Shown: one piece after another, positions 1 to 9,342 of the stretch | How positions within the stretch are numbered: the first letter of the stretch is position 1 | Layout: each line of letters starts with the position of its first letter | NCBI RefSeq assembly: GCF_003096675.1 | Contig: NZ_QEKW01000001.1 | Span: forward strand, 496,001 to 560,000 | Length of the DNA stretch: 64,000 nucleotides | Source of the DNA: Actinomycetospora cinnamomea | GTDB lineage: Bacteria > Actinomycetota > Actinomycetes > Mycobacteriales > Pseudonocardiaceae | Reading direction: 5' to 3' | Position numbers and translations under genes: made by a program | The notes under the pieces: generated by a model | The model's database searches: none | The model's input: only the letters and a program-made list of their open reading frames with translations | Told to the model about the DNA's origin: nothing

Positions 1-1
1 G

Positions 2-571
2 ACGAGCGAGGAGACGGCGACGTCGGCGGCATCCCCGCCGGAGCCCCCACCGGCGGCGCACCCCGCCACCTTCCGGGCGGTGCCCCTGCCCGCCCTGGTG
101 GCGGTCGGGGTCGTGGCCATCGGGGTCTCGCCGATCGCCTTCCTGGGCGGACCGTGGTTCCTGATGTTCCTCCTGCCCCTCGCGCTGGCGTGGTGGGTCA
201 TCCGCACGCGCACGGTCGTCGACGTCGACGAGCTGCGTGTCGTCTCGGCCCTGGGGTCGCGGCGGCTGCCGTGGAGCGAGCTGGCGACGCTGCGGGTGGT
301 CCCGCGCGGGTGGGTGCGCGCGGTGCGCGGGGACGACGACGAGCTGGCCCTCACCGGGGTGCGCGCCCGCGACCTCGGCCGCATCGCCCAGGCCAGCGGC
401 GGGCGCATCACCATGCCCACCCCCGAGGAGGTCGAGGCGGCCCGCGAGCACCAGCGCGAGCTCGAGGCCACCCGGCTGCGGATCGCCCGCCTGCGGGAGG
501 CACAGGAGCAGCAGGAGGCACAGGAGCGCTCCGGCGAGACTCCGGACGAGGGTGCCGAGAAGCGGGCGTAA
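2..571 (+). CDS. PH-domain membrane protein, 5' end outside window
   Basis: The frame is open from base 2, so the gene probably starts upstream; a GTG at 80 is the first start codon inside the window. After a Pro/Ala-rich stretch come two closely spaced hydrophobic helices (about residues 3-42 from that GTG), then a short beta-rich domain typical of bacterial PH proteins, with the sequence DVDELRVVSALGSRRLPWSE, then a charged Glu/Arg/Gln-rich C-terminal helix. Actinobacterial proteins of this type are small membrane-anchored PH-domain proteins of unknown role and often lie next to ilvD, as here (45 bases apart, same strand). The membrane anchor and PH call rest on sequence pattern. The function is unknown. 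Confidence 0.7.
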   Translation, partial: TSEETATSAASPPEPPPAAHPATFRAVPLPALVAVGVVAIGVSPIAFLGGPWFLMFLLPLALAWWVIRTRTVVDVDELRVVSALGSRRLPWSELATLRVVPRGWVRAVRGDDDELALTGVRARDLGRIAQASGGRITMPTPEEVEAAREHQRELEATRLRIARLREAQEQQEAQERSGETPDEGAEKRA

Positions 572-616
572 CCTCGCGGCCAGCCCACCACTGATCACCT
601 TCCTGCGAGGTCACCC

Positions 617-2458
617 GTGCCGCCGCTGCGCTCACGCGTCACCACCCAGGGCCGCAACGCCGCCGGGGCTCGCGCCCTCTGGCGCGCCACCGGTCTCACC
701 GACTCCGACTTCGGCAAGCCGCTCGTCGCGATCGCCAACTCCTACACCCAGTTCGTGCCGGGGCACGTGCACCTCAAGGAGCTGGGCGAGCTGGTGGCGG
801 GCGCGGTGCGCGAGGCCGGCGGGATCGCGCGCGAGTTCCACACCATCGCGGTGGACGACGGCATCGCCATGGGCCACGGGGGGATGCTGCACTCGCTGCC
901 CAGCCGCGAGGTGATCGCGGACGCCGTCGAGCACATGGTCCAGGGCCACGCGGTCGACGCGCTGGTGTGCATCTCGAACTGCGACAAGATCACGCCGGGC
1001 ATGCTCAATGCCGCCCTGCGGCTGAACATCCCGACGGTGTTCGTCTCCGGCGGGCCGATGGAGGCGGGCAAGGCGGTCGTCGTCGACGGTGTCGCCCAGG
1101 CGCCCACCGACCTCATCACCGCGATCTCCGCCTCGGCGTCCTCGCAGGTCAGCGACGACGGCCTGACCGAGGTCGAGCGGTCGGCCTGCCCCACCTGCGG
1201 GTCGTGCTCGGGCATGTTCACCGCCAACTCGATGAACTGCCTCACCGAGGCGCTGGGGCTCTCGCTGCCCGGCAACGGCTCGACGCTGGCCACGCACGCC
1301 GCGCGGCGCGAGCTGTTCCTGCAGGCCGGGCGCACCGTCGTCGACCTGGCCCGGCGGTACTACTCCGAGGACGACGCCTCGGTGCTGCCGCGGAACGTCG
1401 CGAGCAAGCACGCGTTCGAGAACGCGATGGCCCTCGACGTCGCCATGGGCGGCTCGACGAACACCGTGCTGCACATCCTCGCCGCCGCCCACGAGGCCGA
1501 GCTGGACTTCTCGCTCGCCGACGTCGACGCGGTGAGCCGGCGGGTGCCGTGCGTGTCGAAGGTCGCGCCGAACTCCAGCCACCACATGGAGGACGTGCAC
1601 CGCGCCGGCGGCATCCCCGCGATCCTCGGCGAGCTCGACCGCGGGGGGCTGCTGCACCGCGACGTGCACGCCGTCCACGCCCCGTCGCTGGAGCAGTGGC
1701 TGGGCGCGTGGGACATCCGCGGCGTCGCGCCCTCGGCCGTGGCCGTCGAGCTCTTCCACGCCGCGCCCGGTGGAGTGCGCACCGTCGAGCCGTTCTCGAC
1801 CACCAACCGCTGGTCGTCGCTCGACACCGACGCCGCCACCGGCGTGATCCGCGACGTCGAGCACGCGTTCTCCGCCGACGGCGGGCTCGCCGTGCTGCGG
1901 GGCAACCTCTCCCCCGACGGCGCGGTCATCAAGAGCGCCGGCCTGCCCGAGGACGGTCGGCTCTTCCGCGGCCCGGCCCGGGTGGTGGAGAGCCAGGAGG
2001 AGGCCGTGTCGGTCATCCTGGGCAAGCAGGTGCAGCCCGGCGACGTGCTGGTGGTGCGCTACGAGGGCCCGGCGGGCGGGCCCGGCATGCAGGAGATGCT
2101 CCACCCCACCGCGTTCCTCAAGGGCGCGGGCCTCGGCGCGGTGTGCGCCCTGGTCACCGACGGACGGTTCTCGGGCGGCTCGAGCGGGATCTCTGTCGGC
2201 CACGTCTCCCCCGAGGCGGCCGCGGGCGGCGCGATCGCGCTCGTGCAGGACGGCGACGAGATCCTCCTCGACGTCGACGCCCGGCGGATCGAGCTGCTCG
2301 TCGACGACGAGGTGCTGGCCGAGCGCCGCGCGAAGATGGAGGCCTCGGAGCGCCCGTGGCAGCCCGTCTCCGAGCGCCACCGGCCGCTGACCAGCGCGCT
2401 GCGCGCCTACGCGAAGCTCGTCACCTCGGGCGCGACGGGCGCGGTGCGCTCGCTCTGA
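617..2458 (+). CDS. ilvD: Dihydroxy-acid dehydratase
   Basis: IlvD removes water from 2,3-dihydroxy-isovalerate or -methylvalerate to give the 2-keto acid precursors of valine, isoleucine and leucine. The 613-residue length is normal for the family. Iron-sulfur and metal ligands are visible in [11 protein letters not shown] (near residue 120) and in [18 protein letters not shown] (near residue 190). The conserved C-terminal stretch [19 protein letters not shown] is intact. The GTG start at 617 follows a GAGG ribosome-binding site. No other ilv gene is nearby, so it is probably expressed alone or with the upstream PH-domain gene. Confidence 0.97.
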   Translation: MPPLRSRVTTQGRNAAGARALWRATGLTDSDFGKPLVAIANSYTQFVPGHVHLKELGELVAGAVREAGGIAREFHTIAVDDGIAMGHGGMLHSLPSREVIADAVEHMVQGHAVDALVCISNCDKITPGMLNAALRLNIPTVFVSGGPMEAGKAVVVDGVAQAPTDLITAISASASSQVSDDGLTEVERSACPTCGSCSGMFTANSMNCLTEALGLSLPGNGSTLATHAARRELFLQAGRTVVDLARRYYSEDDASVLPRNVASKHAFENAMALDVAMGGSTNTVLHILAAAHEAELDFSLADVDAVSRRVPCVSKVAPNSSHHMEDVHRAGGIPAILGELDRGGLLHRDVHAVHAPSLEQWLGAWDIRGVAPSAVAVELFHAAPGGVRTVEPFSTTNRWSSLDTDAATGVIRDVEHAFSADGGLAVLRGNLSPDGAVIKSAGLPEDGRLFRGPARVVESQEEAVSVILGKQVQPGDVLVVRYEGPAGGPGMQEMLHPTAFLKGAGLGAVCALVTDGRFSGGSSGISVGHVSPEAAAGGAIALVQDGDEILLDVDARRIELLVDDEVLAERRAKMEASERPWQPVSERHRPLTSALRAYAKLVTSGATGAVRSL

Positions 2459-2712
2459 CCTCCGGTCGGGTGCCGCAGCGCCCGCACCGCGCCCGCCGTG
2501 GTCCCGCCGAGCATGACCGCCCCGGCCCCGACGCCGGCGACGAACGCCGCGAGCGGCGCCGACCCCGCCCCGCCCACGATCCCGACCGCGCCCCCGGCGA
2601 GGGCGAGCGGCACCAGGACCGCGGCGAGCAGCGCGAAGGGCCGCCCGCTCATCGGCCACCACCGGGCGAACGCGAGGAAGTGCACGCCCACGACGAGCAC
2701 GTACGCACACGG
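2407..2712 (-). pseudogene. 3' remnant of a small integral membrane protein
   Basis: Reading leftwards from about 2712 the frame encodes two or three hydrophobic helices (for example VLVVGVHFLAFARWW and a Leu/Ala/Gly-rich pair), then a short polar tail that overlaps the last 52 bases of ilvD. This resembles the C-terminal part of a small actinobacterial membrane protein. To the right of about 2712 the same frame gives only Arg/Ser/Thr-rich sequence antisense to a TetR-like coding remnant, and no start with a ribosome-binding site is seen. I infer that the N-terminal part was deleted. It faces away from the TetR fragment, so the pair once formed a divergent unit. Confidence 0.5.
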
Positions 2713-2718
2713 TCTCCT

Positions 2719-2890
2719 CGCCCGCCCCCGTGGTGACGCTCCGGACGTCGACGCGCACGCGGTCGCCGTGGCCGTCCTGGGCCAGCTGCGCGGGAGCGGC
2801 ATGCAGCACCGGCTCACGCCGGACGCCGTGGACACCGACCGCGTCGGCGCGCTGGTCGCGGAGAGCTGGCGCCGGGCCCTGGAGGCCTGA
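2719..2890 (+). pseudogene. C-terminal remnant of a TetR-family regulator
   Basis: The frame ending at the TGA at 2888-2890 reads DVDAHAVAVAVLGQLRGSGM, then a Pro-Asp-Ala-Val helix start and ESWRRALEA at the end. This is the usual pattern of the last two ligand-domain helices of TetR-type repressors. The N-terminal helix-turn-helix is missing: upstream of about 2715 the sequence belongs to a membrane-protein fragment on the other strand. A single deletion that removed both 5' ends and the shared promoter of a divergent regulator/target pair explains the arrangement. The TetR call is by pattern only. Confidence 0.45.
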
Positions 2891-2913
2891 CCCCGGGTCC
2901 CGGTGCCCGGCCC

Positions 2914-3228
2914 TCACCCCGCGGGATCGTCGATCGGCATCGCGAGCAGGTGGTAGCCGAGCGTCTTGCCGTGCCCGTCGAGCGTGGGCGAGCCGGTCAC
3001 CCCGCCGCCCAGGGCCCCGGGCAGCACGAGCACGAGCGCCCCCAGTGCCGGGACCTCGCGCAGCTCGACCGGCCCGGTGAGCGCGTCCCCGAAGTGCCGA
3101 GCCACCCGCTCGGGGGTCACCGCGTCCCGGAGCCTCGCGAAGCCGCCCTCCTCCCGGGCGCGCAGGGCGAGGATGAGCGTGTCGCCCTTGTCCCCGGCGC
3201 GGACGTGGGCGATGTCGTCGACGAGCAC
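2914..3228 (-). CDS. AtuA-associated small ferredoxin-like-fold protein (DUF4387/AtuA C-domain type)
   Basis: A 104-residue protein beginning at a GTG one base after the stop of the large AtuA-type gene. It opens with DDIAHVRAGDKGDTLILAL, matching the small domain found either fused to or encoded beside DUF1446/AtuA proteins. Family members are thought to act together with the large AtuA polypeptide in catabolism of branched or tricarboxylic acids, but the reaction is not settled. It is the last gene of the CitMHS-AtuA operon and is followed by the TetR remnant. Confidence 0.75.
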   Translation of the reverse strand: MLVDDIAHVRAGDKGDTLILALRAREEGGFARLRDAVTPERVARHFGDALTGPVELREVPALGALVLVLPGALGGGVTGSPTLDGHGKTLGYHLLAMPIDDPAG

Positions 3229-3229
3229 C

Positions 3230-4606
3230 TCAGGCCTCCCGCACGCTGACCTCGGGACGGACGTCGCGGCGGTCGAGCAGGCACGACCGCACGGCCACGA
3301 CCTCGCGTGCCCCACGCCGCGCGCCGCCCCCGCCGGCGGGCCCGTTGGTGTACAGCGACTCCACCTCCCACCCGACCGCCTCGGCGGTCTCGGGGTCGGG
3401 GGTGCGCGCGACGACGCGCACCCGCACCTCGAGCGGCTCGCCCGGCCCGGCGAGACCGCGGAACGCCGCCCCCGCGCCGACGTACTCGACATGGACGTCG
3501 TCGGCACCGATCCCGTGGACCCGGTCGAGCCGGGACACGACGACGTCGGCCGCCAGCCGCGCGCGTTCCAGTGCCCGCGGGCCGGCGTAGCTGATCTGGC
3601 CCTCGCCCTCCCATCCCTCGCGGAACCCGAGGGTGACCTTGAGGGACCCGGGCCGCTCGGACCCCGACGCACCACCGACCCGGACACGGTCCGGACCGTC
3701 CTGCTCGAGGTGTACCGACGAGAAGTCGGCGACGACGTCGGGCGTCACGTAGGCGGACGGGTCGCCGACCTCGTAGAGCAGCTGCTCGGTGGCGGTGGCG
3801 ACGTCCAGGAGGCCACCGGTCCCGGCGAGCTTGCCCAGCACCGCCGATCCGTCCGGCGCCACGTCGGCGTACGGAAAGCCCAGCTCGGCGAGGCGGGGGA
3901 CCGGTTTCGTCACGGGGTCGGCGAAGTAGCCGCCGGTGAGCTGGCCGGCGCACTCGAGGAGGTGCCCCACGGCCGTCCCGCGGCCCAGGAGACCGGGATC
4001 GCCGGTCAGCGACCACCCGAAGGCGTGCACGAGCGGCCCGAGGTAGAGCGCGGGGTCCGCGACACGTCCCGTCACCACGACGTCCGCGCCCTCGGCGAGC
4101 GCGGTGACGATGGGCTCCGCGCCGAGGTAGGCGTTGGCGGCGACCAGGGTCTCCGGGTGCTCGGAGAGCTTCCGGCCGGTCTCCCAGACCACGGGGTCGG
4201 CGCGGCGGACCGCGGCGAGGACGTCGTCGCCGGTGACCGCGGCGACCCGCACTCCGGCCAACCCGAGCTCGCGGGCGACCGCGCGGGTGACGTCGGCGGC
4301 GGCCGGGGGGTCCGCGGCCCCCGCGTTGCTGACGATCCGCGTCCCCGCCGCCCGGCACGGCGCGAGGACGGCGCGGACGCGCCGCGCCCAGAGAGGGTCG
4401 ATCCCGGCCGTCGCGTCGGCGCTGCCCGCGCGGCGGGCATGGGCGGCCGCGATGGTCCGCTCGCCGAGGCACTCGAAGACGAGGTGGTCGAGCCGCCCCC
4501 GCCGCGCCAGGTCGACGGCCGGGTCGACCCGGTCCCCCGCGTAGCCCGCCCCCGCACCGAGGCGCAGCGTCGGCGTGCCGCCCGGTGTCACCTCAGGACC
4601 CGTCAC
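3230..4606 (-). CDS. Acyclic terpene utilization AtuA family protein (DUF1446)
   Basis: A 458-residue protein with the AtuA/DUF1446 hallmarks: an N-terminal RLGAGAGYAGD motif, FECLGERTIA near residue 45, GRKLSEHPETLVAANAYLGA, GRVADPALYLGPLVHAFGW and GHLLECAGQLTGGYFADP. AtuA was named from citronellol/geraniol degradation in Pseudomonas, but many relatives sit beside tricarboxylate transporters, so a role downstream of a tricarboxylic acid substrate is an inference from context. The GTG at 4606 overlaps the transporter stop codon (GTGA), which indicates translational coupling. The enzymatic activity is uncertain. Confidence 0.8.
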   Translation of the reverse strand: MTGPEVTPGGTPTLRLGAGAGYAGDRVDPAVDLARRGRLDHLVFECLGERTIAAAHARRAGSADATAGIDPLWARRVRAVLAPCRAAGTRIVSNAGAADPPAAADVTRAVARELGLAGVRVAAVTGDDVLAAVRRADPVVWETGRKLSEHPETLVAANAYLGAEPIVTALAEGADVVVTGRVADPALYLGPLVHAFGWSLTGDPGLLGRGTAVGHLLECAGQLTGGYFADPVTKPVPRLAELGFPYADVAPDGSAVLGKLAGTGGLLDVATATEQLLYEVGDPSAYVTPDVVADFSSVHLEQDGPDRVRVGGASGSERPGSLKVTLGFREGWEGEGQISYAGPRALERARLAADVVVSRLDRVHGIGADDVHVEYVGAGAAFRGLAGPGEPLEVRVRVVARTPDPETAEAVGWEVESLYTNGPAGGGGARRGAREVVAVRSCLLDRRDVRPEVSVREA

Positions 4607-6051
4607 CACAGGGCCACCGCGCCGGTCAGGGCCGCGACGGCGAGCATGACGAGCGAGACCAGCCACGCCCAGCCGAGCAGGGCGCGGATGTGCCGCCCGA
4701 TCTCGACCCCGCCGAGCCCGACGAGGAGGTAGAACGCGCCGGTGAGCGGGCTGATCGGGAAGCCGACGGTCTCCTCTCCGAGCAGCGACGCCCGGGCCAG
4801 GTCGAGCCCGTTCACGCCGACCTGGTTGCCGACCTCGACGAGCACCGGCAGCACGCCGAAGTAGTAGGCGTCGGGCCCGAAGAGCAGGCTCAGCGGGACC
4901 CCGAGGACACCTACGACGAGCGGGAGGGCGGGCGCGAGCCCGGCGGGCACCGCGCCGGCGAGCGTGCCGGCCATCGCGGCCACCATGCCGGTGCCGTCGA
5001 GGACGCCCAGCAGCACCCCGGCGGCCAGCAGCGTCGTCGCCATGAGCATCGCGCCCTGCGCGTGCGCCTGGATGCGCGCCGTCTGGACGTGCAGCCCGCG
5101 GTAGTTGATCAGCAGGGCGAGGACGGCCGCGGCCAGGAACACGGTCTCCGGCGACGCGAGCCCCAGCACGAGGGCGACCAGCACGAGCAGGGTGAGCCCG
5201 GCGTTGACCCACCGCAGCCGCGGACGGGTGAGGTCCTCCGCGTCGGAGGGGCGCGCGGCGGTGGCGAGGCCACCTGGTGCGGTGCTCGACGCCGCGGCCT
5301 CCGGGCCGGCGGACGACGGTCCGGCCGGGTCGGTGTCCGCCGGGTGCGGGATCTCGGTGGCCGTCCCCGAGCGCGCGTCCCCGGAGGAGCCCCCGGACCC
5401 GCCCGGATCGTCGCCCGGGCTCACCCCGTTGGCCAGGGCCAGCCGTCGGCGCTCCCGTAGCCCCAGGAAGGCCGCGACGCCGAGCGCGGCGACGACACCC
5501 GCGATCTGGGCGGGGATCAACGGCACCCACAGCTCGGTGGCGTCCGCCTGCACCACCGTCGCGGCGCGGGCGGTCGGCCCGCCCCACGGCAGCAGGTTCA
5601 TCACGCCGGCGCCGAGTCCGACGCAGGCCGTGAGGACGAGACGGCTCATGCCGAGCCGGTCGAACACCGGGAGCATCGCGGGCACCGCGATGAGGAAGGT
5701 CGTCGCGCCGGCGCCGTCGAGGTGCACGACGCAGGCCAGCGCGGTCGTGGCGACACAGACACCGACCGGCGCGCTGCCCGCCGCGCCCACCAGACGCCGG
5801 ATGACCGGGTCGAAGAGCCCGGCGTCCCGCATCACCCCGAAGAAGACGATCGCGAAGACGAACATGGTCGCGACGCCGACGACGCCCTCGAGGCCCTCGC
5901 CCACGAAGTCGCCGATCTCCCCGGGGGAGAAGCCGGCGGCCAGCGCGGCGACCAGCGGGACCCCGACGAGCGCGACGACGGCCGCCGCCCGGTTCCACAG
6001 GAGCAGGACCAGGATCAGGCCGATCGTCAGGAAGCCGAGAGCAGCGAGCAT
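4603..6051 (-). CDS. CitMHS-family citrate/tricarboxylate-metal symporter
   Basis: A 482-residue membrane protein with about 12 hydrophobic segments and family sequences such as MFVFAIVFFGVMRDAGLFDP, HLDGAGATTFLIAVPAMLP and LLFGPDAYYFGVLPVL. CitMHS carriers import citrate complexed with Mg2+ or Ca2+ in exchange with or together with protons. A long Pro/Ser/Gly/Ala-rich hydrophilic loop (about residues 205-280) separates the two halves and is probably cytoplasmic. A GAGGGG ribosome-binding site precedes the ATG at 6051. It heads the operon with the AtuA-type genes and is divergent from a LysR regulator, the usual arrangement for substrate-inducible uptake. Confidence 0.88.
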   Translation of the reverse strand: MLAALGFLTIGLILVLLLWNRAAAVVALVGVPLVAALAAGFSPGEIGDFVGEGLEGVVGVATMFVFAIVFFGVMRDAGLFDPVIRRLVGAAGSAPVGVCVATTALACVVHLDGAGATTFLIAVPAMLPVFDRLGMSRLVLTACVGLGAGVMNLLPWGGPTARAATVVQADATELWVPLIPAQIAGVVAALGVAAFLGLRERRRLALANGVSPGDDPGGSGGSSGDARSGTATEIPHPADTDPAGPSSAGPEAAASSTAPGGLATAARPSDAEDLTRPRLRWVNAGLTLLVLVALVLGLASPETVFLAAAVLALLINYRGLHVQTARIQAHAQGAMLMATTLLAAGVLLGVLDGTGMVAAMAGTLAGAVPAGLAPALPLVVGVLGVPLSLLFGPDAYYFGVLPVLVEVGNQVGVNGLDLARASLLGEETVGFPISPLTGAFYLLVGLGGVEIGRHIRALLGWAWLVSLVMLAVAALTGAVALW

Positions 6052-6152
6052 CGGTGCCCCTCACGCGCAGGGATGTGGTGCGCACGACAGTGTTCGGGGA
6101 CCACCTCACCTGCATCTACCATCAATCCCGGATCAATCGATGCGGCACACTC
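6052..6152. promoter_or_regulatory. Divergent promoter region, citMHS / lysR
   Basis: These 101 bases separate the two divergent genes. They contain GCATC and GATGC as distant inverted arms (about 6111-6142) around two copies of ATCAAT (6120-6125 and 6132-6137) separated by six bases. This is compatible with a LysR-type T-N11-A site controlling both directions. The match is weak and no promoter boxes are clear. Confidence 0.35.
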
Positions 6153-7109
6153 ATGGACGCGGAGGCGGATGTGCTCGATCTCGGGGTCCACCACCTCCGG
6201 GCGCTCGTCGCGGTCGCCGACGCGGGGGGCTTCACCGCGGCCGCCGCGCAGCTGGGCACGACCCAGTCGGCGGTGAGCCGCGTCGTCGCCGAGGCCGAGC
6301 GTCGGCTGCGTACGCCCGTGTTCGTCCGCACCACCCGTCGCGTGCGTCCGAGCGAGCAGGGGCGGGCGCTGTTGCCGCTGGTCCGGCGCCTCGTCGACGA
6401 CCTCGACGCGGGCCTGCACCACCTCGAGGGCTACCTGGCCGGCACCCGCGGCTCGGTGACGGTCGCGGCCCTGCCCTCGGTGGCCGCCATCCTCCTGCCG
6501 CCGGTGATCGCCGCCCACCGTGCGCGGCACCCGGACGTGGAGGTGCGGGTCGCCGACGGTCTCGCCGACACCGTCGCCGAACTGCTGGCGCGCGGGGAGG
6601 TCGACCTCGCCGTCACCGTCGCCGCAGCCGTCCCGACGAGTGCGCGGAGCGCCGGGGCCGCTCTGGGGCGCGACCGCTTCGTTCTCGCCGCGCACCCCGA
6701 CCACCCGCTCGTGGTGCGGTCCTCGGTGCCCTGGTCGGCGCTCGACGGCGAGTCGCTCGTGGTGTTCGGGCCACGGAGCAGCATCCGGGGTCCCGTCGAC
6801 CGCGCGCTGCACGACGCCGGCGCGGTGCCCGCCGTCGTGCACGAGGCGCAGAACGTCGCCGCGGTGGCCGGGATGGTCGGGGCCGGGCTCGGCGTCACGG
6901 TGGTGCCCGGCCTCGTGCTGCCGCTCATCGCGTTCGCCGGGCTGCGGTCGGTGCCCCTGACGCCGACGGTCGAGCGCCACCTGCTCCTGCACCGCGATCC
7001 CGCCCGGCCGGCGGCGCCGGCCGTCGCCGCCTTCGCCGAGACGCTCGCGACCGCCCCCGGCACGCTCCTGGCGGACCTCCCGGCGGTGAGCTGGACGCGG
7101 TCTCAGTAG
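6153..7109 (+). CDS. LysR-family transcriptional regulator
   Basis: An N-terminal winged helix-turn-helix is clear: HHLRALVAVADAGGFTAAAA, then GTTQSAVSRVVAEAERRLRT and FVRTTRRVRPSEQGRALLP, the standard LysR signature, followed by a substrate-binding domain to the C-terminus. Length is normal (about 318 residues). The ATG at 6153 is used here, but a GTG at 6171 has a better-spaced GGAGG and may be the real start. It is divergent from the CitMHS transporter operon and probably activates it in response to the transported acid or a derivative. Its 3' end overlaps the convergent dehydrogenase by seven bases. Confidence 0.9.
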   Translation: MDAEADVLDLGVHHLRALVAVADAGGFTAAAAQLGTTQSAVSRVVAEAERRLRTPVFVRTTRRVRPSEQGRALLPLVRRLVDDLDAGLHHLEGYLAGTRGSVTVAALPSVAAILLPPVIAAHRARHPDVEVRVADGLADTVAELLARGEVDLAVTVAAAVPTSARSAGAALGRDRFVLAAHPDHPLVVRSSVPWSALDGESLVVFGPRSSIRGPVDRALHDAGAVPAVVHEAQNVAAVAGMVGAGLGVTVVPGLVLPLIAFAGLRSVPLTPTVERHLLLHRDPARPAAPAVAAFAETLATAPGTLLADLPAVSWTRSQ

Positions 7110-8032
7110 CCGTTGATCACCAGGTTGGGCGGGTCCTCGCCGCGGGCGACGGCCTCGAGCTGGGTGCGCACCACGCGGTAGGCGCGGTCGAGGTGCCCGG
7201 GAACGCTGCCGCCGACGTGGGGGGTGATCAGCAGGTTCGGCGCGGTCCAGAGCGGGTGGTCGGCGGGCAGGGGCTCGGGATCGACGACGTCGACGGCGGC
7301 GCGCAGGCGCTCGGCCTGCAGCTCGGCGAGCAGCGCGTCGGTGTCGACCACGGGTCCGCGCGCGGCGTTGACGAGCAGGGCGCCGTCGGGCATGGCCGCG
7401 AGGAAATCGGCGTCCGCCAGGCCCCGCGTCTCGTCGGTGAGCGGGACGAGCAGCACGACGACGTCGTGGTGGGGCAGCAGGTCGGGCAGCTCGCTCGTCG
7501 CGTGCACGCCCTCGCGGGCCCGCCGCCCGACGCGGGTGATCACCTCGACGTCGAAGGTCTCCATCCGGCGGGCGGTCTGGTCGGCGAGGTCCCCCGCGCC
7601 CACCAGCAGCACGCGCTTGCCGGTGAGCGTGTCGGTGATGTGCTGGTCCCAGCGCCGCTCGTCCTGGGCGCGCACGAACGGCGGGATCTCGCGCAGCACG
7701 GCGAGGGTCGCGGCCAGGACCCATTCGGCGGTGACGCCGCCGTGCGCGCCCTGGCAGTCCGAGAGCTGGACGCCCTGGGGAAGCCGGCCGACCCACATCT
7801 CCGCGCCGGCCGAGAGCAGCTGCACGAGCCGCAGCCGGGGGCACCGCTCGACCAGGCGCAGCGCCTCGCTGGTGGCGAGGAAGCCCGGGATGAGCACCGC
7901 CGCGCGTTCGGCCGCGTCGGGGAGCTGGTCGGCCTGCTCGTCGTAGCGGACGAGCTCGAGGCCGTCGATGTCGGCGAGCGCGGCCTCGCCCTCGTCGTGG
8001 GGCACCAGGACGGTCACCGGTTCGCTGCTCAC
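7103..8032 (-). CDS. D-isomer-specific 2-hydroxyacid dehydrogenase
   Basis: A 309-residue NAD-dependent dehydrogenase of the D-2-hydroxyacid family. The dinucleotide motif reads VLLVGAGDLADQ; the catalytic Arg is in NAARGPVVDTD, the Glu in VVDPEPLPADHPLW and the His in ITPHVGG. These proteins reduce 2-keto acids to D-2-hydroxy acids or the reverse; substrate cannot be assigned. The GTG start at 8032 faces the divergent lipoprotein gene at 8108. A second member of the family at 21.1-22.0 kb is frameshifted. Confidence 0.88.
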   Translation of the reverse strand: MSSEPVTVLVPHDEGEAALADIDGLELVRYDEQADQLPDAAERAAVLIPGFLATSEALRLVERCPRLRLVQLLSAGAEMWVGRLPQGVQLSDCQGAHGGVTAEWVLAATLAVLREIPPFVRAQDERRWDQHITDTLTGKRVLLVGAGDLADQTARRMETFDVEVITRVGRRAREGVHATSELPDLLPHHDVVVLLVPLTDETRGLADADFLAAMPDGALLVNAARGPVVDTDALLAELQAERLRAAVDVVDPEPLPADHPLWTAPNLLITPHVGGSVPGHLDRAYRVVRTQLEAVARGEDPPNLVINGY

Positions 8033-8107
8033 GGTCGACGGACGCTAGTGCACCCCACCGACCCGTCTCACGGCCGGCACAGTCGTCGGCGCCTACTGTG
8101 GCGCACC

Positions 8108-9322
8108 GTGTTTGGTCCGGACGGCCGGAGGGGTCGGGCTCCGCTGCGTGTCGTGTCCCGGCGCGCGCGGCCGGCGTCGGCCCTCGTCGCACTGCTGGCT
8201 CTCGTGGGCCTGCTGGCCGGGTGCGCCCAGTTCCCCGACGCCGGGTCCCAGCCGTGGCGCGAGCGCCCGGAGCTCGGGCCCGAGCGCGCACCGCGACCCC
8301 ACCTGCCCGAGACGGGCGAGCCGACCCCGGCGCCGGGTTCGGGCGGACCGTCGGTGCCCCCACCGTGCGTCGATCCGGATCCGCAGGTCGTGGCCACGTG
8401 CCTCGCCCCGCTGTCGGCCGTGGTGACACTGCCGGGCGGGGCGGCGGCGCTGGTGGCCGAGCGCACCACCGGCCGCATCCTGCGCGTCGCGCCGGAGGAG
8501 ACCCCGGAGACCGTGGCCACCGTGCCGGTCGACGCGGCCGGCGACGGGGGGCTGACCAGCCTGGCGCTGTCCCCGACGTACGCCGAGGACCAGCTCGTCT
8601 ACGCCTACGCCACCACCGCGGACGGCAACGCGGTGATGCGCATCGCGCCGGGCGACGTCCCGAAGACCGTGCTGGGCGGGATCCCGCGCGGGTCGGCGGG
8701 CAACCGGGGCGCCATCGGGGTCGAGCCCGACGGCACTCTGCTCGTGGCCACCGGCGACGGCGGGGACCGCGCGGCCGCGTCCTCGCCCACCTCACTGGCG
8801 GGCAAGCTGCTGCGCATCGACCCGTTCGGCCGGCCGGCGCGCGGGACGCCCGACCCGGGCTCGGCGGTGGTCGGGAGCGGACTGCACGCCCCCGGCGACG
8901 TGTGCACCGACCCCGCGGCGGGTGTCAGCTGGGTCACCGACCGGGCCGGGTCGCGGGACGTCCTGCTGGCCGTGCGGCCCGGGGCGGCGCCGGGCCCGGA
9001 GGCGGCGGCGGCCCCGGCCTGGACGTGGCCCGAGCGCCCCGGCGTCGCGGGGTGCGCGGCGCTGCCCGGCACGCTCCTCGTGGGGCTCGAGGGCTCGTCG
9101 GCGATGTTCGTCCTGCGCCCGACGCCCCAGGGCTCGTTCGTCGGGACCCCGCAGTCCGTGCTCGCCGGCGCCTACGGGCGGATCACCGGCACGGACGTCG
9201 CCTCCGACGGCCTCATCTGGTTCACCACGGCGAACAAGGGCGGCGGCGGGCCGGAGACGCCGACCGATGACCGCGTCGTGCGCATCCGGCCGCCGTCGGG
9301 CGGCGCCAGCGGGGCGGACTGA
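8108..9322 (+). CDS. Lipoprotein, PQQ-type sugar/sorbosone dehydrogenase-like beta-propeller
   Basis: A 404-residue exported lipoprotein. An Arg-rich start, a Leu/Ala/Val-rich helix and the lipobox LLAGC (about residues 33-37) give a type II signal peptide, then a Pro-rich linker. The rest resembles soluble glucose/sorbosone dehydrogenases with PQQ-type six-bladed propellers: GGLTSLALSPTYAEDQLVYA, NRGAIGVEPDGTLLVATGDG, LAGKLLRIDPFG and a final VVRIRPP. Whether PQQ is bound is unknown, and several actinobacterial relatives have lost the catalytic residues. A hairpin terminator and a short dispersed repeat follow. Confidence 0.8.
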   Translation: MFGPDGRRGRAPLRVVSRRARPASALVALLALVGLLAGCAQFPDAGSQPWRERPELGPERAPRPHLPETGEPTPAPGSGGPSVPPPCVDPDPQVVATCLAPLSAVVTLPGGAAALVAERTTGRILRVAPEETPETVATVPVDAAGDGGLTSLALSPTYAEDQLVYAYATTADGNAVMRIAPGDVPKTVLGGIPRGSAGNRGAIGVEPDGTLLVATGDGGDRAAASSPTSLAGKLLRIDPFGRPARGTPDPGSAVVGSGLHAPGDVCTDPAAGVSWVTDRAGSRDVLLAVRPGAAPGPEAAAAPAWTWPERPGVAGCAALPGTLLVGLEGSSAMFVLRPTPQGSFVGTPQSVLAGAYGRITGTDVASDGLIWFTTANKGGGGPETPTDDRVVRIRPPSGGASGAD

Positions 9323-9342
9323 GCGCACACCACGCTCCTGGC

